DNA from: Phoronis australis
Lineage: Eukaryota > Phoronida > Phoronidae
Assembly: GCA_002633005.1 (NCBI GenBank)
Contig: NMRA01001008.1
Location: forward strand, 2,943-66,942
Direction of reading: 5' to 3'
DNA length: 64,000 nucleotides
The notes beneath the pieces are model-generated. The model saw only the letters and a list, made by a program, of their open reading frames with translations, was not told where the DNA came from and did no database searches. Position 1 is the stretch's first letter. The number at the start of each line of letters is the position of its first letter. The position numbers and the translations under genes are program-made. Of this stretch, positions 56,734 through 64,000 are shown piece after piece.

Positions 56734-57080
56734 GTGGATCACTCTGAGGCAAGACACACATCTGTAGTGACTTGGCACTGCGAAGTTCTGCAAAAAGTGT
56801 ATGTTTCTCCGAGAGTATCAAAAACTACCTTACTGCCATTTTCCAGAGAAATGAACATCAAAGCACACATTGCAAGAACTACGCAAGCGATGAAGAAGGA
56901 TAAACGGTTTAAGGAGGAAGACTGGTTGAAAAAAAAGATTTCGTTTCACGCTTGGCTACCTTGAACCGCCATGGGAAGTTGTCAAATTATGAAGAGAGTG
57001 AATTTGACAGCGTTTTCGAGGAAGACTTCAGGTTTAAGCTTGGCAGGAAGGTTGTGCAATCTGTTGAGTTGCTTAAGTAA
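56734..57080 (+). pseudogene. Frameshifted coding remnant, unknown multicopy type
   Basis: Plus strand reads HTSVVTWHCEVLQKVYVSPR, then EMNIKAHIARTTQAMKKDKR and FKEEDWLKKK. After a one-base shift near 56945 it reads SRLATLNRHGKLSNYEESEF, then DSVFEEDFRFKLGRKVVQSV and stops at 57078-57080. The charged, helix-like composition on both sides of the shift supports a former protein. The 'FxSRLA' block resembles the C-terminal block of the pseudogene downstream, so they may belong to one gene type. Confidence 0.4.
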
Positions 57081-58430
57081 TTTAAGCAATTGATAGTGAT
57101 GTAATGTTGTAGAAACTGAGGCAATAAAGCAACACGTGTTGCGATTTAGTCAGACAAAGCACGAGTGGATTCAGTAAAGCAGGATATGTAATCTGGGTTC
57201 TTTTTTATTACATAACAGAATATAAATAAAGACATGTAACACAAAAAAACAGCCATTCTCACTCATAACACACACGCAACCACGCACGCACACGCCCCAC
57301 TCAACATACCCACGCACTTTTAGTAGCATGTTGTCAGGAAAAAGTTTTGGTTAACCAGTTTCTCCAGGTTGCCTGGTATTCATCTAAATTACTATTTTTC
57401 AATAAAATTCTTCTTTGAATATAAAATTCTCTGTCTAATATCTTAAGGAAATGACAGAAACTAGAGATTTTTTACACTGAGATACGTAAATAAAACATTT
57501 TAAGAGGCAGTCTATATAAAAACCAGTAGATTTTCAAAAATCAGTCTATACGTCAAAATTTAAAACAACTTCATTTTTTGTACATGGGTAGGTATCCTAA
57601 CAAAAACCCAAATGCCAAATTTTGCGCACTCAATGACCCCTAATTTCGCCGCTGGAGCATGATAACACAAATTGGCACAATTGGGCATATTAGCCGTCTC
57701 AAAAATCGCATGTTTTCAGCAACAAAAATGAGTAACATACAACATAGATCAAAAGCTATATTTTGGTGGCTGAAATAACCAACGTATACTGTGCATAATT
57801 CTGTGCCATTTATTAAAATCTAACAGTTTTATGCTAGACAGGGGAGATAATCCACAGACCACTTTTTGGGGCTAATTTTAGTGGCCATTTTTGTGACCTT
57901 CTTACTGCCATAAAACACCTTGTAGCCTTATGTGACGTTTTGAACATACAGTTAAAGAGTTAGTCTTGATGACTGAGCAATAAAAAATCTTGCCTCAACT
58001 TTGCACTTTAGTGAAAATTGTCTTGCAAAACTGTCTATTTTCATAGTTTGGAAATGACGAGCAGAGTTTACAAACCATTTGAACAAACTTTTAGGCAAGA
58101 AGTCTGCTTTAAATAGTTATAGAAACCAAGTCTAAAGTCTTTCAAATGAAAACAAGATGTTTTCTGGGTTTATTACGCGGCTAGTATCAAAACTGAACCC
58201 GATGACCTTTGCCCACTGAGGAAGTCAGTTGAGGTTTAAAGCTTGAGGATTTATAAAAAATGTACGTGTAATCCTCTCGTATTCTTTCATTTCTTTTACA
58301 TAATCAGGTTAATTTAAACACTCTGTACAACTTTTGAATGGAAATAAATGCCTTTAAGATTAAACGAGTAAGAATTGATATTTGTAATGTCTGGTTTTGA
58401 GAGAAGCAAGTGCATTTTAAAAAGACAAAA
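57081..58430. other. Intergenic, CA-rich tract, nothing else
   Basis: Degenerate CAC-rich tract at about 57265-57312. No gene evidence on either strand. Confidence 0.4.
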
Positions 58431-59640
58431 TGGCGGACGATGTCGATGGGCCTTCATGTTCCTTTAGAGTTTATTCTTCAAAAAATCACAAAAGCTGTGT
58501 GCTTTAGTGAGTCATGTCAAAGACACCACTGAACATTTGAGATACAAGAAACTACTTCACAAAGCAAGGCCTGTTCCAGAGTACGGACTCGTACTACCCA
58601 GAGTCGGTGAATTTCTGACTGAACAGGACCAGTCATGGAAGAGTCAGGTAATGCTGGATGTTACCACTCTGCTCCTCTCCTCCTGAACGTAGCACCCTTG
58701 TCAAATTCTACCGGCATTTCTGTTTCGAGATATGACTTTAGTGAAAGTCAGAATGGAAAGGATCTCTGTGATCGCAAGATCGCTCCACTCAAACAACATG
58801 CAAAGTACTTTGTAGCCGAAAGTAATAATATCATAAACTTTCTGGATTTGAAAGAAGCACTACTTTCCAGTGGCCGTGTGAAGGGATGTTATGTGTATGC
58901 ATTTTCAGTCAATGCAACAAAGTCTTTTCCAAAATACTCAGTTCCTGGTATAAGGACATTCCCAAATTCCCACTATTCCATCCAAGGAATTCACGTGTGG
59001 AAATCATTCCATGTAGATGACGGTAAGTTCTTACAAATACTGAGAAAATGGGAAACCTATTTCTCTAAATTACACTAACATCTCTAGACATGGCGGATTT
59101 TCAACACCAAGACTTAAGGTTGGAATTGTATCTAGTGAAGAGCCTCAACAAAAGTTCCCTTGTACCCAGCAAGGTTACTCGAAATTTTTTGCTACAGACG
59201 CAGAACTAGGTCGGCATTTGGATGTGGGTAACCACACTGAACACGTATGACCACATCGCACGACAGTCGTCAGAAATGCTTTTAGATGCAAGAACCCGGA
59301 GCGTCATTTGAGGCAGCCTCAGAGTACAATGTGGATGAGACGAATGCTGAAGCAATAGGTTAGGCATTGAAAAAAGGTAAAAGGTCAACAAGATTTTCAT
59401 CAAAGGTTAAGAACTTTCTGACGAACATATTCGATGAAGGAGAAAGTCAGGTAAAAACTTTCACCCTCGGAAGTGCCAAAATGCCGGGAGAAAACATTAC
59501 GCCGAGAACCCACTGTGAAAGTGTAAATTTACCTGTGATGTTAAGTGAATCGCAGATTGGTGGATTTTTTCGAGGTTGTCTGCAGCAATGTTTATGACGA
59601 TGCTATTTCTGCTGAAGATGCTGTTATGTTTACTGAATGA
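58431..59640 (+). pseudogene. Decayed multicopy gene, 'DLCDRKIA' type
   Basis: The main open piece (58635-59078, 147 codons) reads SVSRYDFSESQNGKDLCDRK, then IAPLKQHAKYFVAESNNIIN and LKEALLSSGRVKGCYVYAFS. It ends in GIHVWKSFHVDDGKFL. Later frames read KGKRSTRFSSKVKNFLTNIF with DEGE, then VNLPVMLSESQIGGFF. I recognise the order (CDR helical block, 'K-x-x-RF-x-x-x-x-K-x-(F/Y)L-x-x-x-F-x-x-GE', 'LTxxQIxxFFSR') from uncharacterised, multicopy invertebrate proteins often carrying C2H2 fingers. Breaks near 59085, 59350 and 59450 show it is inactive. Function unknown. Confidence 0.62.
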
Positions 59641-62600
59641 AGTGATAAATGAGCTCAACGTTTAGCCTAGTTTTGTAGCATACCAGTCAAAGATGTGTGA
59701 TATATGAAGTCGAGACCGTTACTTCTGTTTACTTCATGTCTGTCATGAAGTAGTCATTAATAGAATTGTCTTTCGCGAATTATTTTCTATTAACTGTGAA
59801 TGTGTACCTTTTTATACCACTGATGATCACACTGGCAGAAATATTCAGCGTTAGGGTGCCCGGTGTGTGTGGGGGGAACACCAGATTTCTGTCGACTGGT
59901 GGCGACTAAAATTTGTAGCAACCAGCAGGGACATTACAATATGAACCCAAAGTTACAATGACTATTGACAAGTTGAAGGATTTTTTGCACTGAACACTAG
60001 GGGCCGGGGCATATCCACCTTGGGGGGCTTCCTTTGCCTGTGGCACGAACAAGGCAGATAGAAAACAAGGCAGGGGTGAGTTCAGTAACACTAGAACCTC
60101 TCTAAAATTTATCCAAAACCACGTGTTCTCATTTAAAATACACGGCAACATCTCGCGAAGTCTTGAATTATAGCAAGGTCCTCGTGTTACTGCTCTTATT
60201 CTAGATGCGTCTTCAGTCTCCACGTAAACAAAAGCAGCGCCATCTATCATTTAGAAGCACGCATGCCAGTTGATTTACGTACACATTTTTGTAATAAGTA
60301 TTAATCATCAATGCCGTTTTCATAGAATGGTAATTAATAATGCTGTCTGCCTTTTCTCCAAAATACAAAGTTTTTATTTCGTGTTTCGCAAGCTTATTAT
60401 ATGTTCCAAGAGCCCCCTATTGGCAGCAGAGGCAACTGAGAACATGCAAAAGGACGAAGTGCAGTTCGTATAATGCTTCGTACGCAAAAACTACATTAGA
60501 GGCAAGATTTTTTATTTTAGATTATAAACAGGTTAGGAATGACCTAAAAAATTATTATAAAGTCAATTTCAGGAAAGGTGCGTTATGGCTGCTACAGAGT
60601 GTCAAATGTGGCCGAAAATGGCTTCAGTGAAAACCTGAAAAATAACCGTTTTTGCCTCACAAATTCAAAACGTATAAATTTAAAAATGGATTTTGAAAGT
60701 TATGCCATTACATTATTCAGCCATTGCCCTTTCAATTCGTATTATTCATTTGTTTTGACCGTATCATACATGCTAGTAAAATGCATTCAAACATGCCTAC
60801 TTCGACGCCCAATTTTGTTGCAAAATGGAGGTACAGGTCATAAAAAGAAAAATAATGAATGAAAATTCTTAAAAAGTGAGGTTTTTCTACTTCTCAACAA
60901 ATCAAACTTATGTGCTAAGTTTCAAAAAAATCGGTGATTTTGGGTATAGACTCTACCTGTTGGTTTTTACATGGAGTCACTCTTAATTGCAAAAGTATCA
61001 AATTTAAAACTTTATTTTCGTTATTTATGGGCATGTCAAAAATCATTGTTTTCTTATCAATAACCATATTTATACCTTTTACCAACAACACCCAGCTGCG
61101 TAATTCTATTAATGTTTTATTTTATTACATTCGAAAAGGATGTAATCTACTGTTTCAGTTTGTGACTGACATAACATACATGTACATCAGAGTTATTTTT
61201 TATTTTTTTCAAAGAAAAGTGTTCGTTGTAAGTATTCTATGTAATAGTTTAAATTGCAGTGAACAAAAATTGAAATCGTAAGTAGTTTTAAAAGACAATG
61301 AATGTATTTTTTTCTGGCCAAAACTTCGATATCCATTTTTGGAAACTATTGTCCGTTCTTAGGTTTTATTTAAAGATGCTGGTTCTTCAGTTTTCATCTG
61401 TCAAATTCATACTACAATCAACCTAACTTAACTAAAAGCGAGGCCTTATCGGAGTGTTGACTTAAGTAAAAGTCAAAAGGAAAGGTTATCAATTTGGTAG
61501 ACTGGCGAGTTATATGCACCAAAAGTGATGTGTTAAGCGAAGGGACCTGAATTTTGAAAGGTTGACTTTGGGAGTATCGCACTTGAGTCAATTCTCTGGC
61601 ATTTAGATCAGTTGCCACATCTTGATATCTCGACTTTTCCAATGCTACTTTGTTTCAGTTAACTAGATGGAAAGTATTACACCAGATTGCAGTCACATTA
61701 AATATCATTTTTGACTTGAAACTGGTCCCAACATTGTATATGCAGAAACTGCAAACTTGAGCAGAGTGTTTGACAGTTCAGCTTGAACATTTCAGACAAA
61801 ATTTGATAGTGTTGTTGATGCCATTGTTTTGCTATCAAAGTGCCCTTTCGTTCTCGCTAAACTTTACTAACGTGATCCAGGGTTGCAAAAAGTCAAATTC
61901 TCTAGGCTGTTTACGTTCAGGCAACAAATACTAATGAACTGGGAGAAAAGTTTACTTGAGGTGACCGTTGCAAGACAGCGCCATTCAATTATTTGGGCGC
62001 AAACTTGCATCTCGATTTGTTAGGTTTCCAAGGATGATGGACTCAGTAAGAGTTGCATTATGGTTTTGTCTGTAGTTAATGATGTTTTAAGTTATTCACC
62101 CGAAAGATTTTAACACGCTCAAGTTGTTCAACGAAATGTGTTGAATCTTTTGCTTCTCAGCCGTTAATGTCCCGGCATAATACCTTCCTCACTGACCTCC
62201 AAGAGAATGTGAGTCACTTGTTTGTCCTTCGCCGTAGAATGAAGATTCAAACGCTGTCTTAACATGCGAAACGCCCCGGGGTTTCGGTAGCTGCCCCTTA
62301 CATTATGTAGTGGGTAAGAGTTGTGAATACCAAAAGTACAAGCAGTGCACTGCTTTAGACATTAGACATCATTTATACCAGCCACGATGTCACAACGCCA
62401 CGATGATGCATATGCAACACGAAGAACGGATTTAACTCTAGACAACTAACGGCTTGTGTTGCTTTCAAATTCCACTGGCACTGAAGGGGAAGTGACATTG
62501 CAGGTCACATTCTAAAACTCGAACGGCTGACCTTTTTTAGTACCAAAACCCCGAATCAGGGCACTGAAGTTTCAACTAACAGACCAGAAGGCACATGTAT

Positions 62601-64000
62601 AAGTACAGTAGGCGGGCTAGGCGTACTAAGCGAGAATTCGCCAGAATCTTTCTTGAAATTTTCAACCCAAGTATCGGCGTGCTTTATAGAACAAAATGAG
62701 GTGCGCCTTCTTCCAAACGATCAATTTCAATCATGGTCTTACTCAAATGCTTCGCGTATAGGCATATTTTCCAAAGTAGCCTCATAGGGCGACATACGTC
62801 GCGCATCCTCGGCTAAAAGTTATTTGAAGTATTGGCCATGGAATTGTAAGAGTTAAAAAATTTTAGACACATTTCTTTCGCAGGAAGTGTCATTTACAAT
62901 TACGACATTTACATTGAGTCTAGCAATCAGAAATCCTGATGTCGGATATAACAACACTTCGCCAGTCTCTAAATTAAGGAAGGAGTGAAATTTGTAAACA
63001 CATTCACGGGTGCCAGTTTTCGGAAAAGCGGCTCTTCGGACTATCGGGGACCCTTTTGTTTCAGACTCTCCGGCCTTTGGAAAAATAACACAATCGAGCA
63101 TAACCCGAAATAATTATCCCGTTCGTGCGCGCAAAATGGTACACCACGGTATGGAAGAACTGCTTCAAACTTTAGCTTATTCAATACCGCGTTGCCTCCT
63201 ACAAAATATAATATGTAATTAATTCTATTAAAAGATAATACAGATGGACTACTGAGAGTGGTAAATAAGCGATCTAGTTTAGAATTTTGACTGAGATGGA
63301 GCAGCACAATTGGACCAGGGTATAGCATGGCCACTTAACGGAAAAGTGACTTTCAATCTGATTACACTGATGTATAAACCCGTTCTGAAAATTTAGTAAC
63401 TCGCTGTTAAAAAATAAAGCGTGTATAATTTTACTGAAACATTGGATACAAACTGCAAAGACATGCGTGCTATCAACCACGTCAATTCCGAACACAACCG
63501 GACACCGTGTTTTTGATCCACTGCTTCTGGTTCTACCCTGGCAGTGCCAAGACTGAACGACATCGTAAAAAATGACAATTATATGATTGTTGGCCAATCA
63601 TCATGTGAGGCATTTATTATAATTTAAGATGTAGTTTAAGATTTTGCCAGCTGAAGTCTGGGATTGAAGCCTGTAGGAACTGCTTCGTTGTACCCAAGAA
63701 ATAGTACAAGGGGGGCCAGCACATATAAGGTATAAGGTCATCCAAGACGAATTTCGTTGTCTGATAGCTTGCCTCTTAAGTGTTGCGTCACAAGACATTG
63801 TCACCTGCAGTAAAAGGGCGTCGTGGATTGTGAGATACCATCGACTCGTATTCTCGCATTCTGTCACAAACTAAATTGACCTGCAAATTGCATAGCGGGT
63901 AACTATATACTACCGTCAAATGTTAACTCGCGAAGGAATGTTGCCAGAATGGACCGTCACTGCTCCACACATGGTATGACAATAGTAGTTGGTACGAAGA
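59641..64000. other. Unassigned 3' end of the window
   Basis: Several ORFs of 60-115 codons occur (minus 59906-60250, beginning MIDGAAFVYVETEDASRIRA; plus 60934-61281; minus 63274-63597). None has a domain, paired splice sites or a promoter. Missing TADA2A N-terminal exons were looked for on the minus strand and not found. Confidence 0.35.

Noticed and set aside
59906-60250. 114-codon minus ORF MIDGAAFVYVETED...
   Set aside because: The first 35 residues look protein-like, but the later part runs into a G-rich repeat-like stretch, with no family or splice support. Worth a tblastn but not a feature.
1-64000. Prokaryotic defence, phage or operon system
   Set aside because: Split genes, retroelements, a eukaryotic coactivator gene and the absence of dense same-strand ORFs exclude a bacterial or phage origin.
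1-64000. tRNA, rRNA or snRNA genes
   Set aside because: No cloverleaf with A/B boxes (GGTTCRAATCC-type) or rRNA core was recognised by eye. A covariance-model scan would be decisive.

Overview
This is animal nuclear DNA, not prokaryotic. Genes are broken into short exons with GT/AG splice sites, intergenic DNA is long and AT-rich, microsatellites are frequent, and much of the window is transposon remains (non-LTR, Gypsy and several inverted-repeat DNA element families). The repeat content and style suggest a marine invertebrate (for example a hemichordate, cephalochordate, echinoderm, mollusc or cnidarian), but the sequence alone does not settle the phylum. One assembly gap of Ns lies at 24340-24847.

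The only host gene named with real confidence is the 3' two thirds of TADA2A (transcriptional adaptor ADA2A of SAGA/ATAC-type acetyltransferase complexes). It lies on the minus strand in six exons between 49767 and 41459. All six join in phase and end in a SWIRM domain. The N-terminal ZZ and SANT exons were not found and probably lie beyond 64000. A DNA transposon (41931-44669) sits in the intron before the SWIRM exon.

Layout. 1-7.2 kb: a large inverted duplication (about 2.1-kb arms at 1-2115 and 4705-6846) that carries exons of an unidentified gene and has a smaller foldback at its inner junction. 7.9-13.4 kb: two arrays built on the palindrome AACTTAAGTT bracket about 5 kb that holds a MITE and a possible two-exon coding tail. 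13.8-15.2 kb: an element with GGGCCCGGTCTC termini; relatives lie at 38.9-39.2 and 55.4-55.8 kb. 15.2-23.6 kb: mostly unassigned, with microsatellites, a duplicated unit, a perfect hairpin and a decayed reverse transcriptase fragment. 23638-29389: a DNA transposon with a 3-bp target duplication, holding a non-LTR retrotransposon and a nested smaller element. 30.3-31.5 kb: diverged tandem repeats that recur at 51.4-53.2 kb. 32.3-33.6 kb: short ORFs with signal-peptide or membrane-anchor starts, one behind a TATA box. 36.6-39.8 kb: a Gypsy pol relic split by a MITE. 41.5-49.8 kb: TADA2A. 53.5-59.6 kb: plus-strand pseudogenes of multicopy, transposon-type genes.

The most interesting items are: the TAGTCGG-terminus DNA transposon family, with two full copies, clean 3-bp target duplications and different interiors; the natural filled/empty site pair for the element nested in copy 1; the convergent pair of tiny candidate secreted-peptide genes at 32.8-33.4 kb; and the inverted duplication that copies part of a gene. 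No CRISPR array, operon, phage or bacterial defence system is present. All similarity statements come from reading translations by eye; no database search was run.
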